A DNA stretch of 64,000 nt, taken from positions 930,001 to 994,000 of the forward strand of contig OZ252103.1 in assembly GCA_965248395.1 (NCBI GenBank), in the 5' to 3' direction. Of this stretch, positions 1 through 8,670 are shown in pieces. Origin of the DNA: JAAXHH01 sp965248395. GTDB lineage: Bacteria > JAAXHH01. The position numbers and the translations under genes are program-made. The notes under the pieces were generated by a model. The model had not been told where the DNA came from. It did not search any database and saw only the letters and a program-made list of their open reading frames with translations. Position 1 is the stretch's first letter. Each line of letters begins with the position of its first letter.

Positions 1-1
1 A

Positions 2-574
2 ACCTTTACCATGGTCTCCGTGTCCCACATTACCCGTATCGGGGACCGCGTCTGGACCGAAAAAAAGCTGATGTTCGCCGTGATCTGCGGGGCCTTCGCC
101 CTGGCGTTCTTGCTCAGCGCCGCGTACACAGTCTATTCCGGGTACGAGACAGTCGGCGCGTCGCAGTTCGACCAGTGGGCCTTCACGACGGGGAATATCC
201 ACTTTTACGAAAGTGTCAAGATATGGATCCAGAACCCGAGCAGGATGACGGTCCTGGAGACCGCGTGGTTTTTCCTGGGTGGCTTCCTCATGCTGGTACT
301 GATCCTGTTTCGATACAAGTTTCCAGGGTGGCCGTTCCATCCCATCGGACTCACCATCGCCCGCGGCGTGGCGATCGACAACGGAGCGTTCACCCTCTTC
401 ATGGCCTGGGCGGTCAAGGTGCTGCTGCTACGTACCGGTGGCATCGGCCTGTTCCGAAGCGTTCAGCCGTTGATTCTGGGGATGCTGGTCGGGTTCTGCA
501 CGGGACTGGTTCTGTCCAACATCGTCGACATCATCTGGTTCCCTGGACAAGGTCACCGGATACACGGTTGGTAA
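2..574 (+). CDS. C-terminal part of a DUF6785/DUF6784-type integral membrane protein (5' end outside window)
   Basis: The frame is open to the window edge, so the ATG at 11 need not be the true start and the gene probably begins upstream. The visible 190 residues hold about four hydrophobic segments (near residues 25-42, 86-102, 125-140 and 155-172 counted from that ATG) joined by short basic loops, including a WPFHP turn. This pattern resembles the C-terminal region (DUF6784) of the large multi-spanning DUF6785 proteins common in Latescibacterota-like genomes. No catalytic motif is visible and the function is unknown. The gene ends TAA followed at once by TAG, and a strong promoter for korA lies downstream. 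The family assignment is from recall of the hydrophobic pattern and is moderate. Confidence 0.55.
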   Translation, partial: TFTMVSVSHITRIGDRVWTEKKLMFAVICGAFALAFLLSAAYTVYSGYETVGASQFDQWAFTTGNIHFYESVKIWIQNPSRMTVLETAWFFLGGFLMLVLILFRYKFPGWPFHPIGLTIARGVAIDNGAFTLFMAWAVKVLLLRTGGIGLFRSVQPLILGMLVGFCTGLVLSNIVDIIWFPGQGHRIHGW

Positions 575-646
575 TAGTCCCGGACGGCCTACCCTGCAGG
601 GGAATGAGGAAAAGGAAGGAATGTTGCAATTCCGCGACGAATAGAA

Positions 647-676
647 TTGACTTTCGGGTATCTTACCGTATATAAT
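647..676 (+). promoter_or_regulatory. Sigma-70-like promoter of korAB
   Basis: TTGACT (647-652), an 18-bp spacer and a perfect TATAAT (671-676). The predicted start lies about 40 nt before the korA ATG at 726, with an AAGGG Shine-Dalgarno at 714-718. Confidence 0.6.
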
Positions 677-725
677 CAAATGACTGTGGCTTTCCCGGAA
701 ACAGACCGTCGCGAAGGGTCGTTTC

Positions 726-2462
726 ATGGAGCAACTGGATCTTACCATACGCATAGCGGGCGAGAACGGCGAAGGCGTGCTAACCGTCGGCGACGTGCTG
801 GCTGAAGCGCTGGCCCGGTCGGGGCTGTACATCTATACCTTCAAGAACCTGCCGGCTGAAATCAAGGGCGGAGCCTCCATGACCCAGGTCAGGGTGCAGG
901 ATACGCCCGTCCGTTCGCCGGGCGATGCGCTCGATATCCTGATGGTTTGGAACCAGGAGAACTACGATATTCACGTGGGCGAGGTCAAGCCCACCGGCGT
1001 CGTGATTTTCGATCCCGATGAATGCGAGTTGGACGAGAGCCTGGCGCTGACGCAGATTGCGGTTCCGCTCCAGCAGATCACGAAGACCGTCATCAAGACG
1101 ATGAAGTCCAAGAACGTGTTGGCTTTCGGGATCCTGACGGCGTGCCTGGGCATTCCTTTCGATTCCGCGAAGCAGATGGTAACCGAGAGTCGCTGGGGCC
1201 GCCGCACGGAGTTTCTCGAGTCCAATATCAACGCGCTGAAGCAAGCCTATGTCTACGTGGACGAGAACGGCATCGACCTGGGTCTCAGGGTTACGGTCGA
1301 ACAAAGGAACGGCCATGCCCAGTTGATCATGACCGGAAACGACGCGTTGTGCATGGGCGCGCTGGCCGCCGGTTGCCGGTATTACGCCGGTTATCCCATA
1401 ACGCCCGCAAGCGACGTGATGGAAACGCTGGCGAAAGCGATGCCCAGGGTGGGCGGCGTCCTGATGCAGACCGAAGACGAGATCGCGGCCATAACCGCCT
1501 CCATCGGGGCGTCCTTCACGGGTGCTAAGGTGATGACCGCGACGGCGGGTCCCGGCCTGTCCCTCATGGTCGAGGCGCTTGGCCTGGCGACCATGGAGGA
1601 AATCCCCCTGGTGGTCGTCGACGTCCAGCGCGGCGGTCCGAGTACCGGCATGCCCACCAAGACGGAGCAATCGGACCTGAACCTGGCCATTCACGGCGCA
1701 CACGGCGACGCGCCCCGCATCGTGATCGCGGCGACCAATACCGAAGACTGTTTTTATACGGCGATCAAGGCTTTCAATCTCGCGGAAAAGTACCAGACGC
1801 CGGTCATACTGCTCAGCGACCAGCATCTATCGCAACGGGCGCAGGTCATGTCCCGTCCCGATCTCAGCCAGATAGAGATCGCCGAGCGTAAGCAGCCTGA
1901 CCTGAATGGCAGTGTCTTGCCCCAGGAATTCGACCGGTACGAGATGACGGACGACTACATTTCCCCCATGCCCGTACCGGGACGGCATGGCCAGCACTAC
2001 GTGGCGACGGGCCTGGAGCACGATGAACACGCCCACATCAACTATTCGCCGGAAGCGCACATTCGAATGACGGCAAAGCGGTTCAGGAAAATCGAATCCG
2101 CGGTGAACGAACCGGGATACGTGCAACGTTACGGAGCGGAGGATGCCCAACTCGGACTGATCGGGTGGGGATCGTCGGAAGGACCCATTCTGGAAGCGCT
2201 GGACAGGACCCTGGCGAAGGGGTACAGGGTCGCCGCGCTGATTTTCAAGATGATCTATCCCCTGCCGGAGAAAGAGGCCCGCGCTTTCATAGAATCCATT
2301 CCGGTGGTCTCGGTGGTGGAACTCAATGCCAGCGGCCAGTTTGCAAACTACCTGCAGGGCCGCCTGGCCGTTTCCCTGAAGCGGTTCAATATCTATACGG
2401 GTTTGCCTTTCAAGGCGGGCGAAATCGAAGAGTACATCGAAGGAGTGCTACAGTATGGCTGA
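726..2462 (+). CDS. korA: 2-oxoacid:ferredoxin oxidoreductase, fused gamma-alpha subunit
   Basis: This is the large subunit of a 2-oxoglutarate (or other 2-oxoacid) ferredoxin oxidoreductase, which makes acyl-CoA and reduced ferredoxin in the cytoplasm. Residues 1-175 form the gamma domain, with GENGEG at 12-17 in the usual GxGGQG position. From about residue 198 the pyruvate-ferredoxin-oxidoreductase alpha domain follows, with the YPITPAS substrate and TPP contact motif near 222. The C-terminus carries the expected VEL-N-GQ segment. At 578 residues it matches the fused KorA layout known from aerobes and FCB bacteria. It overlaps korB by 8 nt (ATGGCTGA), which implies translational coupling. 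No iron-sulfur delta subunit is encoded beside it, so electrons probably pass to a separate ferredoxin such as the one at 4400-4642. Substrate choice (2-oxoglutarate or pyruvate) is not decided by the sequence. Confidence 0.9.
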   Translation: MEQLDLTIRIAGENGEGVLTVGDVLAEALARSGLYIYTFKNLPAEIKGGASMTQVRVQDTPVRSPGDALDILMVWNQENYDIHVGEVKPTGVVIFDPDECELDESLALTQIAVPLQQITKTVIKTMKSKNVLAFGILTACLGIPFDSAKQMVTESRWGRRTEFLESNINALKQAYVYVDENGIDLGLRVTVEQRNGHAQLIMTGNDALCMGALAAGCRYYAGYPITPASDVMETLAKAMPRVGGVLMQTEDEIAAITASIGASFTGAKVMTATAGPGLSLMVEALGLATMEEIPLVVVDVQRGGPSTGMPTKTEQSDLNLAIHGAHGDAPRIVIAATNTEDCFYTAIKAFNLAEKYQTPVILLSDQHLSQRAQVMSRPDLSQIEIAERKQPDLNGSVLPQEFDRYEMTDDYISPMPVPGRHGQHYVATGLEHDEHAHINYSPEAHIRMTAKRFRKIESAVNEPGYVQRYGAEDAQLGLIGWGSSEGPILEALDRTLAKGYRVAALIFKMIYPLPEKEARAFIESIPVVSVVELNASGQFANYLQGRLAVSLKRFNIYTGLPFKAGEIEEYIEGVLQYG

Positions 2463-3411
2463 AGTCCGTACGGCTGACACCGCCAACACCGCCAACACCA
2501 AGGCGCCTGAGCAGGCCGAACGAACCAAACAGACCGCCAAGCGTACGCTCAAGGACTATCGAAGCCAGGTCAAGCCCACGTGGTGCCCCGGTTGCGGCGA
2601 TTTCGGCGTGCTCGCCGCACTGCAGCGCGCCCTCGCCGAACGCAATCTGGATCCCAAGGACGTGGTCATCGTGTCGGGCATCGGATGTTCCGGCCGGCTG
2701 CCGGAGTTCGTCAACGCCTATGGTCTGCACGTGGTGCACGGACGGGCTTTGCCCGCGGCCCAGGGCGTCAAGGCGGCCAATCCCGAGTTGACCGTCATCG
2801 CCGTCGGCGGCGACGGGGACGGGTTCGCCATCGGCGGCGGCCACGTGCCCCATGCGGTGCGCCGTAACCAGGACATTACCTATATCGTGATGGACAACCA
2901 GGTGTACGGACTGACCAAGGGCCAGCCCTCGCCCAGCACGCCCACGGGAATGCAGGCGCTGCGGCGGAGCGCGTCCATGCCCAAGATGGCGCCTTACGAG
3001 GGAGTGCTGGAAGGCCAACTGAACATCCTGGCCATGGTGCTGGTCTACGGTTGCAGCCTCGTCGCGCGCACTTTCTCCAGCCAGGCGACAGAAATGGCCA
3101 AAATCATCAGCCAGGGGCTGGATCACCATGGATTCGCCTTTATCCATGCGATGAGTCCCTGTCCTACTTTCTACAACACGTACGACCCCTGGAAGGAGTC
3201 CTTCCTTCCCTTGCCGGATGGCTGGGATAAGGGCGACCGGATCAAGGCGATCGACCTGGCCATGGAAGAGGTGGGCGAGGGCGTTTTCCACAGCGGCGTG
3301 TTCTTCCAGGATCAGTACCGGACGTATACCGACAAGCTGCAGGATGTATACGCCAAGGCCTACGGCGACAAGCAGGCGACCATAGACGCCTTGATGGACC
3401 AGTACGCCTGA
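2455..3411 (+). CDS. korB: 2-oxoacid:ferredoxin oxidoreductase, beta (TPP-binding) subunit
   Basis: This is the partner of the preceding gene. After a 40-residue polar N-terminal tail unusual for the family (Ala/Thr/Asn/Lys rich), WCPGCGDFG at 43-51 supplies the conserved cysteines of the beta subunit. The TPP/Mg motif follows as GGDGDG (118-123) and the MDNQVYGLTKGQ segment. The length of 318 residues is normal once the tail is allowed for. It ends 63 bp before the convergent purU remnant. The beta subunit binds thiamine diphosphate and the single 4Fe-4S cluster of the short KorAB enzymes. Identity is secure; the substrate is inferred. Confidence 0.9.
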   Translation: MAEVRTADTANTANTKAPEQAERTKQTAKRTLKDYRSQVKPTWCPGCGDFGVLAALQRALAERNLDPKDVVIVSGIGCSGRLPEFVNAYGLHVVHGRALPAAQGVKAANPELTVIAVGGDGDGFAIGGGHVPHAVRRNQDITYIVMDNQVYGLTKGQPSPSTPTGMQALRRSASMPKMAPYEGVLEGQLNILAMVLVYGCSLVARTFSSQATEMAKIISQGLDHHGFAFIHAMSPCPTFYNTYDPWKESFLPLPDGWDKGDRIKAIDLAMEEVGEGVFHSGVFFQDQYRTYTDKLQDVYAKAYGDKQATIDALMDQYA

Positions 3412-3433
3412 TGCATTAGTTGCGTCCGCTTTT

Positions 3434-3454
3434 CCCGGTGCCTCTCGAACCGGG
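3434..3454. terminator. Weak hairpin between korB and the purU remnant
   Basis: CCCGGT (3434-3439) and ACCGGG (3449-3454) pair around a 9-nt loop in the 63-bp gap between convergent genes. There is no clear T tract on either strand, so a terminator role is tentative. Confidence 0.3.
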
Positions 3455-3474
3455 CAACCTCCCACCCCGTAAAC

Positions 3475-4119
3475 TCACCGAAGCACGACGGTACGGCGTC
3501 CGTTGATCAGTACGCGACGCTGGATATGGTAGAGCACTGCCCGCGCCAGCACGATGGGCTCGATATCGCGCCCCACGGCCGCCAGTTCCGCCGGTGTCAT
3601 GCGGTGGGTCACGGCCTCCACGTCCTGTTCGATAATCGGGCCCTCGTCGAGGTCGGGCGTCACGTAATGCGCGGTCGCGCCGATCAACTTCACCCCGCGT
3701 TGATGGGCCTGGTGGTAGGGCCTTGCGCCCTTGAACCCGGGCAGGAAGGAGTGGTGAATGTTGATGATCCGCCCTACCATCCTGTTACATACCTCGGGTC
3801 CGATTATCCGCATGTAACGGGCCAGCACGACGAAATCAATGTTGTTCTCCTCGATTTCGTCGATCAGGCGCTCTTCCTGCTATTCCTTGTTATCGGGCGT
3901 GACCGGCAGGTGCAGAAAGTCGATGCCCGATTCCTTCGCCAGTTGTTCGCCGTCGGTATGGTTGGAAATGATCAGCGGGATGTCCAGCCTGAGCTTGTCC
4001 ATGCGCGTTCGATTCAGCAGTTCCAGCAGGCAGTGCAATTCCTTCGACACCATGAGCAGGGCCCGGGGCCGCGTGTCATCGGCCGAAAGGTCCCATTGCA
4101 TATCCAGCTGCTCCGCCAT
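3475..4119 (-). pseudogene. purU: Formyltetrahydrofolate deformylase remnant (ACT domain missing, internal TAG)
   Basis: PurU hydrolyses 10-formyl-THF to THF and formate. Two pieces lie in one frame. 3880-4119 encodes the start of the formyltransferase domain (MVSKELHCLLELL, IPLIISNH, FLHLPVTPDNK). 3475-3828 encodes the rest (VVLARYMRIIGPE, INIHHSFLPGFKGARPYHQA, GATAHYVTPDLDEGPII). They are separated only by a TAG at 3881-3883 and by codons that still read as PurU sequence. Upstream of the ATG at 4119 the frame still reads FAP, as PurU would, but then meets TAA at 4138-4140 and again at 4141-4143. No ACT-domain sequence is seen in any frame up to the ferredoxin gene. Intact PurU is about 285 residues with an N-terminal ACT domain, so both the 5' third and the reading frame are lost. 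The catalytic His and Asp motifs survive, so the decay looks recent. Confidence 0.85.
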
Positions 4120-4334
4120 GGGGGCGAATGGCTGCTGTTATTACTTCGGGAGACGATGAACGATGTAACGTAGAAGACGTTGAAGACTGGATGCGCTTGC
4201 CGTGGACGGCATGGCCGGTAACACCGAAACGTTGTGTGGAACAAACTATTACGGTCCGGCGGTATCGCGATCTCCTTCGGTGGAAATCACGTCTTGGCGA
4301 GGAGGGCTTGACGACGGCCCGCGTCCGCCGGGTC

Positions 4335-4391
4335 GGTTGCCGGTACGGCAACCAGGCTCGCCCGGGCAGCGGCATGCGCCCTGCCCGGGCG
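4335..4391. terminator. Two strong hairpins between the ferredoxin gene and the purU remnant
   Basis: Hairpin A is GGTTGCCG (4335-4342), loop GTA, CGGCAACC (4346-4353). Hairpin B is CGCCCGGGCAG (4359-4369), an 11-nt loop, CTGCCCGGGCG (4381-4391). B begins 8 bp past the ferredoxin stop codon. No T run follows on the minus strand, so termination there would be atypical. On the plus strand TTTAT follows B. Confidence 0.45.
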
Positions 4392-4399
4392 TTTATCTG

Positions 4400-4642
4400 T
4401 CATTCCTGGAAAAAATCCGCGTTGACCTGGATGAATTTCTCCCATTCATCCGGGGTATCTTCTTCGGCGAAAATGGCCTCAACCGGACATTCGGGCTCGC
4501 AGGCACCGCAGTCAATGCATTCTTCCGGATCGATGTACAGCATGCGTTCGCCATCCTTGGTGTGAATGCAATCCACCGGGCAAACATCTACACAACCTTT
4601 ATCCATCACGTCAATGCATGGCTCTGCGATAATGTAGGTCAT
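4400..4642 (-). CDS. fdxA: 7Fe-type (3Fe-4S/4Fe-4S) ferredoxin, FdxA-like
   Basis: This 80-residue cytoplasmic electron carrier has the Azotobacter FdI-like cysteine pattern. Cys9, Cys17 and Cys52 fit a 3Fe-4S cluster. Cys21, Cys42, Cys45 and Cys48 fit the 4Fe-4S cluster (CIDCGACEPEC). Cys25 is an extra cysteine. The C-terminal acidic tail (DEWEKF) is standard for FdxA. Translation starts at the ATG at 4642 behind a perfect AGGAGG (4648-4653 on this strand) with a 5-nt spacer. It is a plausible acceptor for korAB and for the aldehyde oxidoreductase at 54-56 kb. Its position next to the decayed purU has no evident functional meaning. Confidence 0.9.
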   Translation of the reverse strand: MTYIIAEPCIDVMDKGCVDVCPVDCIHTKDGERMLYIDPEECIDCGACEPECPVEAIFAEEDTPDEWEKFIQVNADFFQE

Positions 4643-4798
4643 ACGAGCCTCCTGGCTAATCTCTCCAACTAAATTTAAACCGGCTTTGCGGATGCGTTAA
4701 AACATGTAATGATCTATAACGAAAACAGGCAATCATTAGTTGCCATCGCAACGATATAGTATAGTCGGCCCGCCCGGTCGTGTCAAGCCTGAATTCGA

Positions 4799-4827
4799 TT
4801 GACCGTGGGGATGTTCACCGTTAATAT
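4799..4827 (+). promoter_or_regulatory. Promoter placing transcription start at or next to an ATG
   Basis: TTGACC (4799-4804), a 17-bp spacer and TAATAT (4822-4827). The ATG of the methyltransferase gene is at 4836, 8 nt past the -10 box, so the transcript would be leaderless or nearly so. Confidence 0.45.
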
Positions 4828-4835
4828 CAAAGGCC

Positions 4836-5519
4836 ATGCCAACGTTCGCCGTACCCACAGACCTGGCCCGCCGTTACGATGTGTGTTACAAGAACATATC
4901 CATTGGCAAGTGGGTGACCCTGGACATCCTGGCGGTGCGCGACCCGGATGTCCTCATAGACGAATTGGACCCGGAAGTATACGATGAAGACGAACGCCTG
5001 CCCTACTGGGCGGAAATATGGCCTTCGGCGATCGGTCTTGGCCGGCACCTGTTCGAGTACCCCGCTCCCGCCGGTTCGAAGATCCTGGAGCTGGGCTGCG
5101 GTATCGGCGTGGCCGGCATTGCCGCCGCCGCGGCTGGACTGGAGGTTACCGCGTGCGATTACGAGGAAGATGCCCTGGCCTTCGCCCGTCACAATGCCAG
5201 GATGAACCGCCTGGACGGGCGCGTTTCCTTTCGCTTCCTGGACTGGCGCAGCCCGGATCTTGACCGGAAGTTCGCCATTATCATTGGATCGGACATCCTC
5301 TACGAGAGGCCGAACCACGGGCCCATCCAGAAACTGCTCGATCAAACGCTGGAACCAGGCGGTATGTTCTTCGCGAGCGATCCGGATCGCCGGGCGGCCG
5401 CCCCCTTCGTCGAATCCATGATCGCTCAAGGCTATCTCCACAGCGAACAGCCTCGAAGGATTCGGTACGAGACGAACGACAACCGGATCATCGTTCACCG
5501 GTTTATAAAAGAGATCTGA
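4836..5519 (+). CDS. Class I SAM methyltransferase, METTL20/METTL21-like protein methyltransferase
   Basis: The fold is a Rossmann methyltransferase of the Methyltransf_16 group. A PYWAEIWPSA segment precedes motif I (E85-LGCGIGVAG), an acidic motif II (CDY) follows, and a post-motif SDILYE replaces the usual DPP-type motif. This layout (WAxxWP before motif I, D-ILY after motif III) is characteristic of lysine methyltransferases that modify proteins such as the electron-transfer flavoprotein beta subunit or elongation factors. The target is unknown here. 227 residues is typical. Only a poor Shine-Dalgarno (AAAGG) is seen, which fits the leaderless start suggested by the promoter. The cca-like gene follows after 28 bp. 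Confidence 0.75.
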   Translation: MPTFAVPTDLARRYDVCYKNISIGKWVTLDILAVRDPDVLIDELDPEVYDEDERLPYWAEIWPSAIGLGRHLFEYPAPAGSKILELGCGIGVAGIAAAAAGLEVTACDYEEDALAFARHNARMNRLDGRVSFRFLDWRSPDLDRKFAIIIGSDILYERPNHGPIQKLLDQTLEPGGMFFASDPDRRAAAPFVESMIAQGYLHSEQPRRIRYETNDNRIIVHRFIKEI

Positions 5520-5547
5520 TCCACCGTTTTCCCGGATCGGACCGGTT

Positions 5548-6822
5548 ATGAGAGAAGTGATCTCGAAATTGCCTGAAGGGATTCAGGAGATACTGAGTCT
5601 GGCCGGTCGCCTGGCCGACGAATCGGCACTGGATCTGTACCTGGTCGGCGGAACCGTAAGGGATATGCTCCAGGGCCGCTCCAGGACGGACATAGACTTG
5701 GTCGTGGAAGGGGACGGGATGGGATTTGCATGCCGCTTGGCCCGAAAGGTGGACGGTCGTTTCACGCCCCACCCGGAGTTCCTGACCGCCACCGTGGAAT
5801 TCCCGGACGGGAACAGCCTGGACGTGGCCACGGCGCGTAGTGAGACCTACCAGCAACCGGGCGCGTTGCCGAGGGTGGCGCCCGCTTCGATCGACATCGA
5901 TCTGGAGCGCCGTGACTTTACAATTAATGCCATGGCGGTCGCGTTGAACGAACGGTGCATCGGCAACCTGGTCGATCCGTTTGAAGGACGGGCCGACCTG
6001 GACAAACGCCTGGTCCGCATACTTCACGAACGGAGCTTTGTCGACGACCCGACCCGCCTTTTCCGGGCCGTACGGTTTGAACAGCGATTGCGATTCAGGC
6101 TCGAGAAGGGGACGCAAAAACGATTTCGTGAAGCGGTCACAGAGGGAATGATCGAGCGTCTTTCGGGACCCCGGCTTCTCGAGCAGCTGAGGTTGATCTG
6201 CGTAGAAGCGGAACCCTGGCTGGTTTTCAATCGGCTGGAAGGGCTTAACGCGCTCAGGGCCATCGATCCCGCCCTCGCTTCCGACGATGGGTTGAAAACG
6301 CTGATTCAAGAGATCAGCCAACCCAGCGATTTTCTGTCTTCAACGCACAACGGATGGTGGATATTGTACCTGATCGCGCTGTTCAGGCCGCGGCGGGCGG
6401 AGACGCTTCAAGGTATCGTAGACCGGTTGAAGCCCAACCGGCGACTCCGGAAAGCCATCGAGGACATGTCCCGGTGGACAGACGTCGAACGGGCCATCGA
6501 ATCGGGCGAAATCGAGACGCAGGCTGACTTCTGCCAGAGCGTTCGGACGATCTCGGAGGACACGATGCTGTTCGTCACCCTGACCCATCCGAATGACGGC
6601 ATACGACGGCGTTGCGAATCGTATTATCACCATGACAGGCATCAGCGTTTGTCCATCGACGGGGAAACGCTGCGTGCACTGAATATCCCGGAAGGTCCCG
6701 TATACGGACATATCCTGGACGAGGTCTTGTCGATGAAAATAAACGGCGAAATCGGGACCGCGGAGGAGGAACGACGTGCGGCGCGGGATATCTGGTCGCG
6801 CCGGATCAACCCAGAGCCCTGA
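5548..6822 (+). CDS. cca: tRNA nucleotidyltransferase / poly(A) polymerase family protein
   Basis: This is a class II nucleotidyltransferase that adds CCA, CC or A to tRNA 3' ends. Visible motifs are GGTVRD (34-39), the catalytic DID (48-50), the RRDFTINAMA motif near residue 122, and the DDPTRLFRAVRF motif that stands where ExxR-type base-selection residues lie. The C-terminal half is helical without CBS or HD repeats. 424 residues is normal for the bacterial family. It cannot be decided from motifs alone whether it adds the full CCA or only part of it. It runs in the same direction as the neighbouring protease and epimerase genes with short gaps and may be co-transcribed with them. Confidence 0.85.
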   Translation: MREVISKLPEGIQEILSLAGRLADESALDLYLVGGTVRDMLQGRSRTDIDLVVEGDGMGFACRLARKVDGRFTPHPEFLTATVEFPDGNSLDVATARSETYQQPGALPRVAPASIDIDLERRDFTINAMAVALNERCIGNLVDPFEGRADLDKRLVRILHERSFVDDPTRLFRAVRFEQRLRFRLEKGTQKRFREAVTEGMIERLSGPRLLEQLRLICVEAEPWLVFNRLEGLNALRAIDPALASDDGLKTLIQEISQPSDFLSSTHNGWWILYLIALFRPRRAETLQGIVDRLKPNRRLRKAIEDMSRWTDVERAIESGEIETQADFCQSVRTISEDTMLFVTLTHPNDGIRRRCESYYHHDRHQRLSIDGETLRALNIPEGPVYGHILDEVLSMKINGEIGTAEEERRAARDIWSRRINPEP

Positions 6823-6853
6823 ATCGATCCGCAGTCTACGTGAAGGAGTATTC

Positions 6854-7504
6854 ATGCCCTTTGATATCACCGTCCTGTTCGTCGCCATGCCCGCGATCCT
6901 CTTCGCCCTTACATTTCACGAATACGCCCATGCCTGGGCGGCATGGAAGCTGGGTGATCCCACGGCGCGCAGCATGGGGCGTCTTTCGCTGAACCCCCTG
7001 GTGCATCTTGATCCGGCCGGTACCATCATGCTGGTCATTACCGTCATGAGCGGATTCGGAATCGGCTGGGCGAAACCCGTACCCGTGGATCCCCGTTACC
7101 TGCGAAATCCCCGGAAGGACATGCTCTGGATCGCCCTGGCCGGACCGGTATCCAATCTCATTCTCGCGTTCATCCTGGTGGGTGTTTTCACCCATATGCC
7201 GTCGGGAGGCGCCCTGAACGAAACGCTGCGCCAGATGTTACGGTACGGCATCATAATCAACCTTGCGCTGGCGTTTTTTAACATGCTGCCGGTACCTCCT
7301 CTGGATGGATCGCGGGTGCTGAAGGGAATGTTGCCGGCCGCGCAAGCACAGCGGTACGGCCAGCTGGAGATGTATGGCCCCATGTTGTTGATCGGGCTGA
7401 TCGTTGCGGACCAGATGTTGAGACTGGGCATTATCCGGACCTGGATCCTGGTGCCGACCCAGATCTGCCTGCGTCTCATGAGCGATATCTTCAGCAGCCT
7501 CTAG
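6854..7504 (+). CDS. Site-2 protease family zinc metalloprotease (M50), membrane bound
   Basis: The start chosen is the ATG at 6854, which has AAGGAG at 6843-6848; an upstream in-frame ATG at 6776 would overlap the cca gene and add a non-membrane tail. The 216-residue product has HEYAH at 22-26 in the first membrane segment, the zinc-binding and catalytic motif, and a second ligand motif PPLDG with Asp151. About five to six hydrophobic segments are present. It belongs to the short M50B group without PDZ domains. Substrates of this group are mostly unknown; cleavage of membrane-bound regulators is the usual role. The gap to the epimerase gene is 18 bp. Confidence 0.85.
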   Translation: MPFDITVLFVAMPAILFALTFHEYAHAWAAWKLGDPTARSMGRLSLNPLVHLDPAGTIMLVITVMSGFGIGWAKPVPVDPRYLRNPRKDMLWIALAGPVSNLILAFILVGVFTHMPSGGALNETLRQMLRYGIIINLALAFFNMLPVPPLDGSRVLKGMLPAAQAQRYGQLEMYGPMLLIGLIVADQMLRLGIIRTWILVPTQICLRLMSDIFSSL

Positions 7505-7522
7505 ACGAGGATTTCCGTCGCC

Positions 7523-8536
7523 ATGCGTTTCACCACCGAGACGATCCGCTTGGACCTCATCCATCCCTTTCGCATCGCCCGCGAGGTCAGCGATCACAAG
7601 CAGAACGTGCTCGTGCGCATTGCCGACGGCGAGCTTGCCGGCATCGGTGAAGCCGCTCCTTCCCTTTACTACGGAGAAGACGCCGGGTCGGTGCTCCGCG
7701 CCCTCGCCGAAGCACCCGCCATGCTGGGCGGAGATCCCTTCGAACTGGAAGACACGATGGATCGCTTCGTGTCGCGGTTTCCCGGTGATTCCTCGGCGCG
7801 GGCAGCGGTCGATATGGCGCTTCACGACCTCGCCGCTCAACGGCTTGGTGTATCCCTTTACCGGTGGCTCGGCCTCGATCCCGGAAAGACGCCCGTCACC
7901 TCGTTCACCATTGGAATCGACGAACCTGAGACAGTCCGGCGCAAGGTTCGCGAAGCCGCCGGATACCCGGCGCTGAAGATCAAGCTCGGCTCGGATCACG
8001 ATCTCGAGATCATGCGAACGATTCGGAGCGAAACGGACGCGCGCATCCGAATCGACGCCAACGCGGGATGGACGGTGGATCAAGCCGTGGAAATGGTGAA
8101 ACGTCTATCCGAGTTCGACGTGGAACTCGTGGAACAGCCGCTACCCCCCGGTTCGCCTGAAGATTGGCGCAGGGTTCGCGAGGCGGCGCCCATGCCGATC
8201 ATCGCAGACGAAAGCGTGCTAACCTCGGCGGACGTGCCGGCCATGGCCGGCCTGGTGGACGGCGTCAATGTAAAGCTGATGAAATGCGGCGGGATCCGCG
8301 AAGCGCTGCGGCTCATCCATACGGCCCGGGCCCACGGAATGCAGGTCATGATCGGTTGCATGATCGAATCATCCGTCGCCATTACCGCGGCGGCCCACCT
8401 TTCCCCGCTGGCGGATTACGCCGACCTGGACGGCAACCTGTTGGTTTCCAACGATCCGTTCAGCGGCGCAACCGTGCATAATGGCCGCCTGGTCCTGCCA
8501 GAGGGACCGGGTATCGGGGTAACGCCCCGGTCATAG
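7523..8536 (+). CDS. Dipeptide epimerase (L-Ala-D/L-Glu epimerase-like), enolase superfamily
   Basis: The muconate-lactonizing-type barrel is complete. It has KxK at Lys152/Lys154, metal ligands Asp178 (RIDAN), Glu204 (VEQP) and Asp229 (ADES), and the opposite-face lysine in KLMKCGG (251-257). The DxNxxW segment and GCMIESS loop are typical of dipeptide epimerases that salvage murein-derived L-Ala-D-Glu. 337 residues is standard. Other dipeptide specificities in this family cannot be separated by eye. It ends in TAG and is followed by a hairpin oriented for the opposing lpxH gene. Confidence 0.85.
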   Translation: MRFTTETIRLDLIHPFRIAREVSDHKQNVLVRIADGELAGIGEAAPSLYYGEDAGSVLRALAEAPAMLGGDPFELEDTMDRFVSRFPGDSSARAAVDMALHDLAAQRLGVSLYRWLGLDPGKTPVTSFTIGIDEPETVRRKVREAAGYPALKIKLGSDHDLEIMRTIRSETDARIRIDANAGWTVDQAVEMVKRLSEFDVELVEQPLPPGSPEDWRRVREAAPMPIIADESVLTSADVPAMAGLVDGVNVKLMKCGGIREALRLIHTARAHGMQVMIGCMIESSVAITAAAHLSPLADYADLDGNLLVSNDPFSGATVHNGRLVLPEGPGIGVTPRS

Positions 8537-8555
8537 GGATCTTCACGTCTCGAGT

Positions 8556-8589
8556 AAAAAGCGGACCGTCCTGTAAAAGTCCGGTCCGC
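8556..8589 (-). terminator. Rho-independent terminator for lpxH
   Basis: On the minus strand GCGGACCG (8589-8582) pairs with CGGTCCGC (8568-8561) around a 13-nt loop and is followed directly by TTTTT (8560-8556). It lies about 80 bp past the lpxH stop codon and just past the end of the convergent epimerase gene. Confidence 0.75.
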
Positions 8590-8670
8590 CTCGCAAAAAG
8601 TCCTGCCTGTCTCGCTGTGCAGGTCCACCCGGCCGTATGGGGCTTCCCGCTGGAACAGGCCTGTTCTGCG

